Positions 7,905-17,316 are shown, counted from the stretch's first letter. The stretch is DNA of 64,000 bases from Flavobacterium sp. Leaf82 (GCF_001422725.1 NZ_LMMA01000034.1:69642-133641), one strand, 5' to 3'. Numbers and translations: made by a program. Notes: a model not told the origin generated them from the letters alone.

Positions 7905-9458
7905 TTATTTTGGATTGAATACTAAAAACGGAATAATCATTTCTTCTAACGAAATTCCGCCATGCTGATATGTATTTCTATAATAACTCACATAATGATT
8001 GTAGTTATTTACGTAGGCTAAAAAGAAATCATTTTTAGCGAATATAAACGAACTACTCATGTTTATTGCCGGTAAACCTATGTCTTTAGGTTCTTTTACA
8101 ACATATACATCTTTTTGTTCGTAGGTTAAACTACGACCAGTTTTGTAGCGCAAATTTAAGCTTGTATTTTTATCACCAACAACTTTTGATGGGTTTTTTA
8201 CATTAATTGTTCCGTGATCTGTAGTCAGGATTAATTTGAAACCCAAAAGTTGTGCTTGCTGAATAATCTCTAAAAGCGGAGAATTTTTGAACCAGCTTAA
8301 TGTTAGCGAACGATATGCTTTATCGTCAGAGGCAAGTTCTTTTACAACGTCCATTTCGGTTTTTGCATGCGATAACATGTCTACGAAATTATAAACAACT
8401 GTAACCAAATCATTTCCTTTTAATGCTTTGAAATTTTCCGCTAATTTTTTTCCGCCGGCATAATTGGTGATTTTAAAATAATCCTCTTTAATATTTAAAC
8501 CTAAACGTTTTAATTGCGCACTTAAAAACTCAGCTTCATAAAGGTTTTTTCCACCATCTTCGACATCATTTTTCCAATATTGAGGAAATTGTTTTTCCAT
8601 TTCTGTAGGTAATAAACCAGAGAAAATAGCATTTCTGGCATATTGTGTAGCTGTTGGAAGTATAGAGAAATAAGGAACTTCTTTCTCTAATTTATAATAA
8701 TTTGCAACAACGGTTTCAAAAGATTTCCATTGATCGTAACGCAAATTATCAATCACAACAAACAATATAGGTTTGTCTTTCTTTTTAATCTCCGGAACGA
8801 CTAATTCCTTGAATAAATTATGGGACTGAATAGGTTTATCAGCTTTTGGCGCAAACCAGTCTTCGTAATTTCTTTCGATATATTTTCCGAATTGCGAATT
8901 AGCTTCAACTTTCTGGGATTCAAGGATTTCTATCATTCCCTGATCGTTGATGTTTTCGAGTTCTAATTCCCAGAATATTAATTTTTTATACAACTCAACC
9001 CAATCTTCATAAGAATTTACCATGGCCATTTCCATCGAAATTTTTCTGAATTCTTTTTGATAATCTAAGGTTGTTTTTTCTGAAATTAATCTTGAATGAT
9101 CCAGATTTTTCTTCAGGCTCAATAAGATCTGATTCGGATTTACCGGTTTGATCAAATAATCAGCAATTTTAGAACCAATGGCTTCTTCCATTATATATTC
9201 TTCTTCGCTTTTTGTGATCATGATCATCGGGATAGCTGATTTCTTTTCTTTCATTTCTGAAAGTGTTTCCAAACCACTCATCCCGGGCATATTTTCATCT
9301 AAAAAAACAATATCAAAATTGTCTTCGTCAAACAAAGCAATAGCGTCTAAACCATTATTACAAGTGGTTACAGCGTAGTTTTTTTTCTCAAGAAATAATA
9401 TATGTGGTTTTAAAAGGTCAATCTCATCATCGACCCAAAGTATTTTTATCTTATCCAT
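7905..9458 (-). CDS. porX: PorX, response regulator with alkaline phosphatase/PglZ domain
   Basis: PorX works with the histidine kinase PorY (not in this window) and the sigma factor SigP to control type IX secretion in Porphyromonas and Flavobacterium. In the 517-residue product, a receiver domain covers 1-120, with phospho-acceptor Asp in FDIVFLDENMPGMSG and Lys in DYLIKPVNP. A helical linker runs to about 200. A PglZ/alkaline-phosphatase-superfamily domain follows, with metal-ligand motifs VVIDNLRYDQWKSFE and LILTTDHGTINVKNP. The product has no DNA-binding helix-turn-helix. Its presence links the window to T9SS, and a T9SS cargo (CotH) is encoded 2.7 kb further along. Confidence 0.94.
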   Translation of the reverse strand: MDKIKILWVDDEIDLLKPHILFLEKKNYAVTTCNNGLDAIALFDEDNFDIVFLDENMPGMSGLETLSEMKEKKSAIPMIMITKSEEEYIMEEAIGSKIADYLIKPVNPNQILLSLKKNLDHSRLISEKTTLDYQKEFRKISMEMAMVNSYEDWVELYKKLIFWELELENINDQGMIEILESQKVEANSQFGKYIERNYEDWFAPKADKPIQSHNLFKELVVPEIKKKDKPILFVVIDNLRYDQWKSFETVVANYYKLEKEVPYFSILPTATQYARNAIFSGLLPTEMEKQFPQYWKNDVEDGGKNLYEAEFLSAQLKRLGLNIKEDYFKITNYAGGKKLAENFKALKGNDLVTVVYNFVDMLSHAKTEMDVVKELASDDKAYRSLTLSWFKNSPLLEIIQQAQLLGFKLILTTDHGTINVKNPSKVVGDKNTSLNLRYKTGRSLTYEQKDVYVVKEPKDIGLPAINMSSSFIFAKNDFFLAYVNNYNHYVSYYRNTYQHGGISLEEMIIPFLVFNPK

Positions 9459-9650
9459 AAACGTAATTTAATTTTAATGCAATTTAGAAGTATAGAACTT
9501 AAAAAGTATTAAAAATAGTATAAATTTCAGAATTATAAAAAGTGTTTTTTTTGTAAAATCCTTTTTTAAATTAGACATAAGGTTGAGAATCACGACAATT
9601 TAATGTTGTTTTTTAAATGAAAAACACAAAGTGGTTTATACTTATTTACT

Positions 9651-9658
9651 TATATTTG
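9651..9658 (+). promoter_or_regulatory. -7 promoter element of the HD hydrolase gene
   Basis: TATATTTG matches TAnnTTTG and lies 22 bp before the GTG start. The -33 region is weak. It probably starts the transcript of the HD-lpx cluster. Confidence 0.5.
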
Positions 9659-9680
9659 TTGACCTAAAAAGAATCAAATA

Positions 9681-10910
9681 GTGACTCATATCAATAAGTT
9701 AAAAATATTCAATGATCCCATCTACGGGTTTATTTCCATTCCGAACGAACTTATTTACGACTTAATTCAACATCCGTATTTTCAGCGTTTACGCCGTATT
9801 TCGCAAATGGGATTATCGTATTTGGTTTATCCTGGTGCTAATCATACGCGTTTTCATCATGCTTTAGGTTGCATGCACTTAATGCAAAAAGCTATTGAAA
9901 CACTTCGTTTTAAAGGCGTTGCGATTTCAAGTGATGAAGAATGTGCGTTGCTGATTGCTATTTTATTGCATGATATTGGTCATGGACCTTTTTCGCATGC
10001 AATGGAAAAAAGCATTGTAGAGGATGTGAATCATGAGGCTATTTCACTATTATTCATGAACCAGTTAAATGATGAATTTGACGGAAGACTAAGTTTGGCT
10101 ATTCAGGTTTTTAAAGGTGATTATCATAGAAAATTCATGTTGCAATTGATTTCAAGTCAGTTAGATATGGATCGAATGGATTATTTAAAACGTGATAGTT
10201 TTTATACCGGAGTTGCGGAAGGAAACGTAAATTCTGAACGTTTGATCCAGATGATGAATGTGGTTGATGGTGTTCTGGTTATTGAAGAAAAAGGAATTTA
10301 TTCTGTTGAGAAATTCTTGCTTTCCAGAAGGTTAATGTACTGGCAGGCTTATTTACATAAAACAAGTTTAGTAGCTGAACTAATTTTGATGAATGTTCTA
10401 AAAAGAGCAAAAGAATTAACCTTAAAAGGAATTAGTTTGCCTTGTAGTGAACCTCTTTTGTATTTTATGCAAAATAAAGTCGCTTTAGAAGATTTTGATG
10501 CTGAAAAATTGGATTTATTTTCTCAATTAGATGATTTTGATATTATAAGTGCTTTAAAGGCATGGCAAAAGCAAAGTGATTTTATACTTTCTACTTTAAG
10601 TAAAATGTTAATTAACAGAGATTTACTTAAAATTAAGTTAAGTGCTGAGAAAATTCCGGCAGAAGAATCGCAATCATTAAAAGAAAAATTTGCTAATGAC
10701 CATCATATCACGCAATTAGAGGCGGGGTATTTTATATTTAGAGGAAAAATAAAAAATCAGGCTTACAGTAAAGAGGCTGAACCAATACGAATATTGAAAA
10801 AAGATAAAACAATTGAGGATGTTGTAGAAGCTTCTGATCAGCTGAATTTGAAATCGTTATCTAAATTGGTGACAAAATATTACATCTGTTTTCCAAAACA
10901 ACTTATCTAA
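9681..10910 (+). CDS. HD-domain phosphohydrolase (dNTPase-like)
   Basis: The 409-residue product belongs to the SAMHD1/dGTPase-like HD superfamily. The metal-binding residues appear in order: ANHTRFHHALGCMHLM (first His), LLHDIGHGPFSHAMEK (the HD pair) and LDMDRMDYLKRDSFYTG (the distal Asp). The probable activity is hydrolysis of a nucleotide triphosphate, but the substrate is not evident. It starts with GTG, 22 bp after a good -7 element. It stands 39 bp upstream of lpxD, an arrangement that recurs in Flavobacteriia, so it may be cotranscribed with the lipid A genes. Confidence 0.9.
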   Translation: MTHINKLKIFNDPIYGFISIPNELIYDLIQHPYFQRLRRISQMGLSYLVYPGANHTRFHHALGCMHLMQKAIETLRFKGVAISSDEECALLIAILLHDIGHGPFSHAMEKSIVEDVNHEAISLLFMNQLNDEFDGRLSLAIQVFKGDYHRKFMLQLISSQLDMDRMDYLKRDSFYTGVAEGNVNSERLIQMMNVVDGVLVIEEKGIYSVEKFLLSRRLMYWQAYLHKTSLVAELILMNVLKRAKELTLKGISLPCSEPLLYFMQNKVALEDFDAEKLDLFSQLDDFDIISALKAWQKQSDFILSTLSKMLINRDLLKIKLSAEKIPAEESQSLKEKFANDHHITQLEAGYFIFRGKIKNQAYSKEAEPIRILKKDKTIEDVVEASDQLNLKSLSKLVTKYYICFPKQLI

Positions 10911-10936
10911 AATTAACATTTAAAATCTATTTTTTA

Positions 10937-10944
10937 TATTTTTG
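10937..10944 (+). promoter_or_regulatory. Possible -7 element abutting the lpxD start
   Basis: TATTTTTG fits TAnnTTTG and ends only 5 bp before the lpxD ATG. A transcript from it would be leaderless or nearly so. No good -33 box was seen, and readthrough from the HD gene is an alternative. Confidence 0.35.
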
Positions 10945-10949
10945 TCGCA

Positions 10950-11993
10950 ATGAAATTTACAGCAGAACAAATAGCAGGAATTTTAGAAGGAGAAGTTGTT
11001 GGGAATCCCAATGCAGAAGTTTCTCGGCTGTCTAAGATTGAAGAAGGCGAGGAAGGATCGCTTACTTTTTTGGCTAATCCCAAATATATCAATTACATAT
11101 ATACTACAAAAGCATCAGTTACAATTGTTAATGATAGCTTTATACCTGAACAGGAAATTACTACAACTTTAATAAAAGTAGAAGATGCTTATGCGTCTTT
11201 TTCTAAGCTTTTGCAATTTTACAATCAGGTAAAATTGAATAAAAACGGAATAGAAACTCATTCTTTTATGTCTGAAGGAACTAAATATGGAGAGAATTTA
11301 TATTTAGGAAGTTTTAGTTATGTTGGTCAAAATGTTGTTCTGGGAAATAACGTAAAAATTTATCCTAACAGTTTTATTGGAGATAATGTTGTTATTGGCG
11401 ATAATGTGTATATTTTTGCAGGCGCTAAAATTTATTCTGAAACGATAATTGGTAACGATTGTACGATTCATTCCGGAACTATTATTGGCGCAGATGGTTT
11501 TGGTTTTGTGCCGGATGAAGAAGGTGTTTACAGTAAAGTTCCTCAAATAGGTAATGTTATTATTGAAGACAATGTAGATATTGGTGCAAATACAACAATA
11601 GATCGAGCAACTCTGGGTTCTACAATAATTAGAAAAGGAGTAAAATTAGACAATCAAATTCAGATTGCCCACAATGTAGAAATTGGTAAAAACACTGTTA
11701 TTGCTGCGCAATCTGGTGTGGCTGGTTCTACAAAAATAGGTGAAAACTGTATGATTGGCGGGCAAGTAGGTATCGCAGGGCATTTAACTATAGGTAATAA
11801 TGTAAGATTGCAGGCTCAATCAGGAGTAGCAAGAAACATTAAAGATGACGAAATATTGCAGGGAACACCTTCTCTTGCATATACAGATTTTAATAAATCG
11901 TATGTACATTTCAAAAATCTGCCTAAAATTGTTGCCGAAATTGATGAATTAAAAAAACAAATAATAAACCCAAAAAATGGAAATAATGGTTAA
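10950..11993 (+). CDS. lpxD: UDP-3-O-acylglucosamine N-acyltransferase LpxD
   Basis: Third step of lipid A synthesis: transfers an R-3-hydroxyacyl chain from ACP to the glucosamine amino group. In the 347-residue product, the N-terminal uridine-binding domain (about 1-100) includes SLTFLANPKYINYIYTT. A left-handed beta helix of hexapeptide repeats covers 105-320. The catalytic His lies in QIAHNVEIGKNTVIAAQSG near residue 235. A C-terminal helix includes PKIVAEIDELKKQI. It overlaps the next gene by 8 nt. A second LpxD-like gene is encoded at 15038. Confidence 0.95.
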   Translation: MKFTAEQIAGILEGEVVGNPNAEVSRLSKIEEGEEGSLTFLANPKYINYIYTTKASVTIVNDSFIPEQEITTTLIKVEDAYASFSKLLQFYNQVKLNKNGIETHSFMSEGTKYGENLYLGSFSYVGQNVVLGNNVKIYPNSFIGDNVVIGDNVYIFAGAKIYSETIIGNDCTIHSGTIIGADGFGFVPDEEGVYSKVPQIGNVIIEDNVDIGANTTIDRATLGSTIIRKGVKLDNQIQIAHNVEIGKNTVIAAQSGVAGSTKIGENCMIGGQVGIAGHLTIGNNVRLQAQSGVARNIKDDEILQGTPSLAYTDFNKSYVHFKNLPKIVAEIDELKKQIINPKNGNNG

Positions 11994-13374
11994 ACAGAAG
12001 ACCATCAAAAATGAAATTTCACTAACAGGCGTTGGATTACACACTGGAAAAGAAGTTACAATGACTTTTAAACCAGCTCCAATTAATAATGGTTTCACTT
12101 TTGTAAGAGTAGATTTGCAAGGTCAGCCCGTGATCGAAGCAGATGCTAATTATGTTGTTAACACGCAAAGAGGTACTAATTTAGAAAAATTAGGTGTAAA
12201 AATTCAAACTCCTGAACACGTTTTAGCGGCATTGGTTGGTTGCGATTTGGATAACGTTATTATAGAATTGAATGCTTCTGAACTTCCTATTATGGATGGT
12301 TCTTCAAAATATTTTGTTGAAGCGATTGAGAATGCCGGTATCGAAGAACAAGATGCGAAACGTAACGTTTATGTAGTAAAAGAAGTTATTTCGTTTACTG
12401 ATGAAGCTACCGGAAGCGAAATCTTAGTGATGCCAAGCGATGATTATCAAGTAACTGCAATGGTAGATTTTGGTACTAAAGTTTTAGGTACACAAAATGC
12501 AACCATGAAAAGCATAGCTGATTTTAAAGATGAAATTGCTAACTCAAGAACTTTTAGTTTCTTACATGAATTAGAATCTCTTTTAGAGAACGGACTTATA
12601 AAAGGTGGAGATTTAAACAATGCTATTGTATACGTAGATAAAGAAATATCTGAAGGTACAATGGAAAATTTAAAGAAAGCTTTTGGTAAAGATAAAATTT
12701 CGGTTAAGCCAAATGGTGTTTTAGATAACCTTACTTTACATTATCCAAACGAAGCTGCAAGACATAAATTACTTGATGTTGTTGGAGATTTGTCTTTGAT
12801 TGGTGTTAGAATCCAAGGAAAAATTATTGCTAATAAGCCTGGACATTATGTAAATACTCAGTTTGCCAAAAAATTAGCAAAAATTATTAAAATTGAACAA
12901 AGAAATCATGTTCCAGTTTACGATTTAAACCTGGAGCCATTGATGGATATTCATAAAATTATGGCAGTTTTGCCACACAGACCTCCATTTTTATTAATCG
13001 ACAGAATTATAGAAATGTCTGATAGTCATGTTGTGGGTATGAAAAATGTAACGATGAATGAAAATTTCTTCGTTGGACATTTTCCTGAAGCTCCAGTAAT
13101 GCCAGGTGTTTTAATTGTTGAAGCAATGGCACAAACAGGAGGGATTTTAGTGTTAAGCACTGTTCCGGACCCTGAAAATTACTTAACTTATTTCATGAAA
13201 ATTGACAATGTTAAGTTCAAGCACAAAGTATTGCCTGGTGATACCTTAATATTCAAATGCGAATTGATTTCTCCTATCAGAAGAGGAATTTGTCACATGC
13301 AGGCAAATGCATACGCAAATGGAAAATTGGTAACAGAGGCAGAATTAATGGCTCAAATTGCAAGAAAACAATAA
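11986..13374 (+). CDS. lpxC-fabZ: Bifunctional LpxC deacetylase / FabZ dehydratase
   Basis: This fusion is characteristic of Bacteroidetes. Residues 1-300 are UDP-3-O-acyl-GlcNAc deacetylase, the committed lipid A step, with GVGLHTG, zinc ligand EHVLAALVGCDLDNV and the second metal site HKLLDVVGDLSLIG. Residues about 315-462 are the hot-dog-fold 3-hydroxyacyl-ACP dehydratase. Catalytic residues lie in VLPHRPPFLLIDRI and VGHFPEAPVMPGVLIVEAMA. One polypeptide thus couples acyl-chain supply and lipid A commitment. The start chosen is the second in-frame ATG (MVKQKTIKNEISL), overlapping lpxD by 8 nt. An ATG three codons earlier (11977) is also possible. Confidence 0.96.
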   Translation: MVKQKTIKNEISLTGVGLHTGKEVTMTFKPAPINNGFTFVRVDLQGQPVIEADANYVVNTQRGTNLEKLGVKIQTPEHVLAALVGCDLDNVIIELNASELPIMDGSSKYFVEAIENAGIEEQDAKRNVYVVKEVISFTDEATGSEILVMPSDDYQVTAMVDFGTKVLGTQNATMKSIADFKDEIANSRTFSFLHELESLLENGLIKGGDLNNAIVYVDKEISEGTMENLKKAFGKDKISVKPNGVLDNLTLHYPNEAARHKLLDVVGDLSLIGVRIQGKIIANKPGHYVNTQFAKKLAKIIKIEQRNHVPVYDLNLEPLMDIHKIMAVLPHRPPFLLIDRIIEMSDSHVVGMKNVTMNENFFVGHFPEAPVMPGVLIVEAMAQTGGILVLSTVPDPENYLTYFMKIDNVKFKHKVLPGDTLIFKCELISPIRRGICHMQANAYANGKLVTEAELMAQIARKQ

Positions 13375-13446
13375 TAATTTATCAATTTTATTGTTTACGT
13401 TTGTTGCCCAAATAGACTATTTTAATATAAAATATAAAAATCACAG

Positions 13447-14232
13447 ATGAATCAACCATTAGCATATGTTCATCCCGGCGCTAAAATCGCTAAAAATGTT
13501 GTAATTGAGCCTTTTACAACAATTCACAATAATGTTATTATTGGTGACGGTACTTGGATTGGTTCAAATGTAACCATCATGGAAGGTGCACGAATTGGTA
13601 AAAATTGTAACATTTTTCCAGGGGCGGTTATTTCTGCGGTACCACAGGATTTAAAATTTGGAGGAGAAGATTCTTTAGCTATTATAGGAGATAATTGTAC
13701 GATTAGAGAATGCGTAACCATTAATAGAGGTACAGTTGCTTCAGGACAAACAACTTTAGGGAATAACTGTTTAGTTATGGCTTATGCCCACATTGCACAC
13801 GATTGTGAAATTGGTAATAATGCTATTATTGTAAACGGTGTTGCCCTGGCAGGTCACGTTGTTGTTGGTAATCACGCAGTAATTGGTGGTTTGGCAGCGA
13901 TTCACCAATTTATTCATATTGGAGATCACGCTATGATTTCTGGTGGATCTTTGGTTAGAAAAGATGTTCCGCCGTATACAAAAGCAGCAAAAGAGCCTTT
14001 GTCTTATGTAGGAATCAATTCTGTTGGATTAAGAAGAAGAGGATTTAGTACTGAAAAAATTAGAGAAATTCAGGAAATTTACAGAATTTTATACCAAAAG
14101 AATTACAATACAACCCAAGCTTTAAGTATTATTGAAGCTGAAATGGAAGCTACTCCTGAGAGAGATGAAATTTTAGATTTTATCAGAAATTCATCAAGAG
14201 GAATCATGAAAGGTTATTCAGGAAACTATTAA
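13447..14232 (+). CDS. lpxA: UDP-GlcNAc O-acyltransferase LpxA
   Basis: First step of lipid A synthesis, adding a 3-hydroxyacyl chain to UDP-GlcNAc. The 261-residue length is standard. Hexapeptide repeats (IGDGTW, IGKNCN, IGDNCT, IGNNAI, VGNHAV) form the beta helix from 1 to about 185. The catalytic His is in MAYAHIAHDCEIGNNA near residue 122. The hallmark AIHQFIHIGDHAMISGG near 158 is followed by a helical C-terminal domain. It lies 72 bp after lpxC-fabZ in the same operon. Confidence 0.96.
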   Translation: MNQPLAYVHPGAKIAKNVVIEPFTTIHNNVIIGDGTWIGSNVTIMEGARIGKNCNIFPGAVISAVPQDLKFGGEDSLAIIGDNCTIRECVTINRGTVASGQTTLGNNCLVMAYAHIAHDCEIGNNAIIVNGVALAGHVVVGNHAVIGGLAAIHQFIHIGDHAMISGGSLVRKDVPPYTKAAKEPLSYVGINSVGLRRRGFSTEKIREIQEIYRILYQKNYNTTQALSIIEAEMEATPERDEILDFIRNSSRGIMKGYSGNY

Positions 14233-14238
14233 TTTTAG

Positions 14239-14254
14239 TCCCGAAGTTTCGGGA
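14239..14254. repeat. Short intergenic palindrome, CCCGAAG type
   Basis: TCCCGAAGTTTCGGGA lies directly after lpxA. It is related to the perfect copy at 18205-18220 and to CCCGATAGCTATCGGG at 63397-63412. Confidence 0.6.
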
Positions 14255-14374
14255 TAGATTTCTGATTTTGGATTTCTATACTGTAAAAATTAAAATTATA
14301 AAAAATAACAGAGTGGACGGTTTGTTCTTGTTAAGAACCTAAAATCTACATTCTAAAATCTAAAATAAAAACAA

Positions 14375-14941
14375 ATGGCATCTACATCAGATATTAGAAA
14401 CGGATTGTGTATTAAATTTAATCACGATATCTATAAAATAGTCGAATTTCTTCACGTAAAACCTGGAAAAGGTCCAGCTTTCGTAAGAACAAAATTAAGA
14501 AGTTTAACTACAGGAAGAGTATTGGATAATACATTTTCTGCAGGACACAAGATTGACGATGTGCGTGTTGAAACGCATAATTATCAGTTTTTATATGCTG
14601 AAGGAGATGAATTTCATTTTATGAACACAGAATCTTTTGAGCAAATTTCTTTGAATAAAAACATTCTGGATGCTCCGGGATTATTAAAAGAAGGAACAAG
14701 TGTAATGGTTCAGGTTAATACTGAAACTGATTTGCCATTATCTGTAGATATGCCATCTTCTGTAATTCTTGAAGTTACTTATGCTGAGCCGGGAGTAAAA
14801 GGAAATACAGCTACAAATGCTACTAAATCTGCTACGGTAGAAACTGGTGCATCTGTAAACGTTCCGTTATTCATCAACGAAGGTGATAAAATTAAAATTG
14901 ATACTGCTTCAGGTTCTTACATGGAGCGCGTAAAAGAGTAG
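14375..14941 (+). CDS. efp: Elongation factor P
   Basis: Relieves ribosome stalling at polyproline stretches. The 188-residue product has the three usual barrels. The domain I loop HVKPGKGPAFVRTKL carries the conserved Lys near residue 34, which enters the peptidyl-transferase centre. Domain III ends in GDKIKIDTASGSYMERVKE. Neither EpmA nor EpmB, which would modify the Lys, is encoded nearby. It is embedded between lipid A genes, 142 bp after lpxA. Confidence 0.97.
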   Translation: MASTSDIRNGLCIKFNHDIYKIVEFLHVKPGKGPAFVRTKLRSLTTGRVLDNTFSAGHKIDDVRVETHNYQFLYAEGDEFHFMNTESFEQISLNKNILDAPGLLKEGTSVMVQVNTETDLPLSVDMPSSVILEVTYAEPGVKGNTATNATKSATVETGASVNVPLFINEGDKIKIDTASGSYMERVKE

Positions 14942-14955
14942 TTTTTACAAGTTTT

Positions 14956-15015
14956 CAGTTTTCAGTCGCGGTTATCAGTTTATTGATATAGATTGAAAAC
15001 TGTGACTGAAAACTG
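14956..15015. repeat. Spacer hairpin between efp and the second lpxD
   Basis: CAGTTTTCAGTC (14956-14967) and GACTGAAAACTG (15004-15015) are exact inverted copies inside the operon spacer. Further TTTCAGT/ACTGAAA words surround them. No T-tract follows, so it is not an intrinsic terminator. Confidence 0.6.
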
Positions 15016-15037
15016 AGACTAAAAACTAAATAGATAT

Positions 15038-15967
15038 ATGAAATTTCCAAAGATTCATTCTTTACAAGAAATTGCAAATTTGCTTGAGTGCGAATTTATT
15101 GGCGACCCTAACTTTCCGGTTTCAGGCATGAACGAGATACATGTTGTTGAACCTGGAGATATTGTTTTTGTTGACCACCCAAAATACTACGACAAAGCAT
15201 TACAATCTGCGGCTACTATTGTTTTAATTAATAAAAAAGTAGATTGTCCGGAAGATAAAGCTCTTTTAATCTCTGATGATCCTTTTAGAGATTTTAATAC
15301 CCTCACCAAACATTTTAGACCTTTTCAGGCTACAAATGTATCAATATCACTTTCTGCAACTATTGGAGAAGGAACCGTTATTCAGCCTAATTGCTTTGTT
15401 GGTAACAATGTTACAATTGGTAAAAACTGTTTGATACACCCCAATGTTACCATTTATGATCATACTGTAATTGGTGATAATGTAATCATTCATGCAGGAA
15501 CTATTTTAGGAGCTGATGCATTCTATTATAAAAAACGTCCGGATGGTTTCGATCAGTTAATTTCCGGTGGAAGAGTTGTAATTAAAGATAATGTTGGCAT
15601 TGGCGCGCTTTGTACAATTGACAAAGGTGTTACAGGCGACACAACAATTGGTGAAGGTTCCAAATTGGATAACCAGGTGCATGTTGGGCATGATACTGTA
15701 ATAGGTGAAAAATGTTTAATTGCTTCGCAAACAGGTATTGCAGGTTGTGTTATTATAGAAGACGAAGTTACGATTTGGGGACAAGTAGGTACAACCAGTG
15801 GCATCACAATAGGAGCTAAGGCTGTTATTATGGGGCAGACAGGTGTTACTAAATCGGTTGAAGGAGGAAAATCTTATTTTGGAACCCCAATCGAAGAATC
15901 AAGAGAAAAGTTAAAACAATTAGCCAATATCAAAAAGATTCCTGAAATTTTAAATAAATTGAAATAA
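15038..15967 (+). CDS. LpxD-like N-acyltransferase, second paralogue
   Basis: The 309-residue product has the LpxD layout. An N-terminal domain contains GDIVFVDHPKYYDKAL. A hexapeptide beta helix spans about 100-285. His is retained at the catalytic position (NQVHVGHDTVIGEKCLIASQ). It lacks part of the C-terminal helix of the first LpxD and is about 40 residues shorter. It may acylate a different sugar nucleotide or use a different acyl chain; the sequence cannot tell. It starts 96 bp after efp and ends 1 bp before the NTF2-like gene, so those two are probably coupled. Confidence 0.85.
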   Translation: MKFPKIHSLQEIANLLECEFIGDPNFPVSGMNEIHVVEPGDIVFVDHPKYYDKALQSAATIVLINKKVDCPEDKALLISDDPFRDFNTLTKHFRPFQATNVSISLSATIGEGTVIQPNCFVGNNVTIGKNCLIHPNVTIYDHTVIGDNVIIHAGTILGADAFYYKKRPDGFDQLISGGRVVIKDNVGIGALCTIDKGVTGDTTIGEGSKLDNQVHVGHDTVIGEKCLIASQTGIAGCVIIEDEVTIWGQVGTTSGITIGAKAVIMGQTGVTKSVEGGKSYFGTPIEESREKLKQLANIKKIPEILNKLK

Positions 15968-15968
15968 T

Positions 15969-16331
15969 ATGTCTATTAAAGAATTTGTTCAAAAATTTTA
16001 TAAGTCAGACGCCTTAATTGATAGCGAAGTTATGAAAACCTATTTACATCCTGATGTAAAATTAGATTGGAATAGCACCAAAGGATTAATTGAGATGGAT
16101 TATAATTCGATGTTAGAGATGGCGAATGAACTTAGTCGTGCTTACGTGCGATCAAAAGTAAGAATAAGCCACATTCTAGCCGAAGACGACTTAGTTTCGA
16201 TACGATATTCTCATTTTGTGAAAACGATTGAGAATCCAAGAGAAGAGATGTTATTAGCCCATTTTGCTACAATTTGGCAAATAAAAGATGATAAATTATA
16301 TCGCGGGTATCAAATGAGTCAATTTTCTTAA
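15969..16331 (+). CDS. NTF2-like (SnoaL-type) protein
   Basis: The 120-residue product appears to have a cone-shaped NTF2-like fold. An N-terminal helix (IKEFVQKFYKSDALID) is followed by YLHPDVKLDWNS and strands ending LLAHFATIWQIKDDKLYRGYQMSQF. No catalytic set could be assigned. It starts 1 bp after the second lpxD gene, so it belongs to the same transcription unit, but no role in lipid A synthesis can be shown. Confidence 0.75.
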   Translation: MSIKEFVQKFYKSDALIDSEVMKTYLHPDVKLDWNSTKGLIEMDYNSMLEMANELSRAYVRSKVRISHILAEDDLVSIRYSHFVKTIENPREEMLLAHFATIWQIKDDKLYRGYQMSQFS

Positions 16332-16372
16332 TTTTTTTGAAGACAAAAAGGTTAAAATACGTTACAAAACCT

Positions 16373-16380
16373 TACTTTTG
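16373..16380 (+). promoter_or_regulatory. -7 promoter element of sucD
   Basis: TACTTTTG followed by CATC matches the Bacteroidetes -7 box and lies 35 bp before the sucD ATG. It suggests sucD is transcribed on its own. The -33 box is weak. Confidence 0.5.
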
Positions 16381-16415
16381 CATCACAATTTTAAAAACTA
16401 CATAAAATATATATC

Positions 16416-17288
16416 ATGAGTGTTTTAGTTAATAAAGATTCCAAAATAATTGTTCAAGGATTTACAGGAAGCGAAGGAACTTTCCACGCTTCTCAAATGA
16501 TTGAGTACGGTACTAATGTTGTTGGTGGTGTTACTCCGGGAAAAGGAGGAACTAGCCATTTAGATCGTCCGGTTTTTAATACAGTAAAAGATGCTGTTGA
16601 TCAAGCTGGAGCTGATACATCTATTATTTTTGTACCACCAGCTTTTGCTGCTGATGCAATTATGGAAGCTGCTGATGCTGGAATTAAAGTAATTATTGCT
16701 ATTACAGAAGGAATTCCTGTAGCAGATATGATTAAAGCAAATAATTATGTTAAAGAAAGAAATTCTAGATTAATTGGGCCAAACTGTCCTGGAGTTATTA
16801 CTCCGGGTGAAGCTAAAGTTGGTATTATGCCAGGTTTCGTTTTCAAAAAAGGAACAGTTGGTATCGTTTCTAAATCTGGAACTTTAACTTACGAAGCTGC
16901 TGACCAGGTTGTAAAACAAGGTTTAGGAATTACTACAGCTATTGGTATTGGTGGAGATCCAATTATTGGAACTACAACTAAAGAAGCTGTTGAATTATTA
17001 ATGAACGATCCGGAAACTGAAATTATCATCATGATTGGTGAAATTGGAGGTCAATTAGAAGCAGATGCTGCTAAATGGGTTAGAGCTGATGGTAACCGTA
17101 AACCAGTTGTTGGTTTTATCGCTGGAGAAACTGCTCCTGCTGGTAGAACAATGGGTCACGCAGGTGCTATTGTTGGTGGTTCTGATGATACTGCTGCTGC
17201 TAAAAAACAAATTATGAGAGACAACGGAATCCACGTTGTTGATTCACCAGCTGAAATTGGTAAAAAGGTAAAAGAAATATTAGGATAA
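16416..17288 (+). CDS. sucD: Succinyl-CoA synthetase alpha subunit
   Basis: TCA-cycle enzyme forming succinate and NTP from succinyl-CoA. The 290-residue length is standard. The CoA-binding Rossmann motif GFTGSEGTFHASQMIEYG is at the N terminus. The central segment LIGPNCPGVITPGEAKVGIM follows. The phosphorylated His is in TMGHAGAIVGG near residue 247. The beta-subunit gene sucC is not adjacent, so the two subunits are encoded apart. An intrinsic terminator follows. Confidence 0.97.
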   Translation: MSVLVNKDSKIIVQGFTGSEGTFHASQMIEYGTNVVGGVTPGKGGTSHLDRPVFNTVKDAVDQAGADTSIIFVPPAFAADAIMEAADAGIKVIIAITEGIPVADMIKANNYVKERNSRLIGPNCPGVITPGEAKVGIMPGFVFKKGTVGIVSKSGTLTYEAADQVVKQGLGITTAIGIGGDPIIGTTTKEAVELLMNDPETEIIIMIGEIGGQLEADAAKWVRADGNRKPVVGFIAGETAPAGRTMGHAGAIVGGSDDTAAAKKQIMRDNGIHVVDSPAEIGKKVKEILG

Positions 17289-17316
17289 TTTCTACTATTT
17301 TAAATAATAAATTCCC

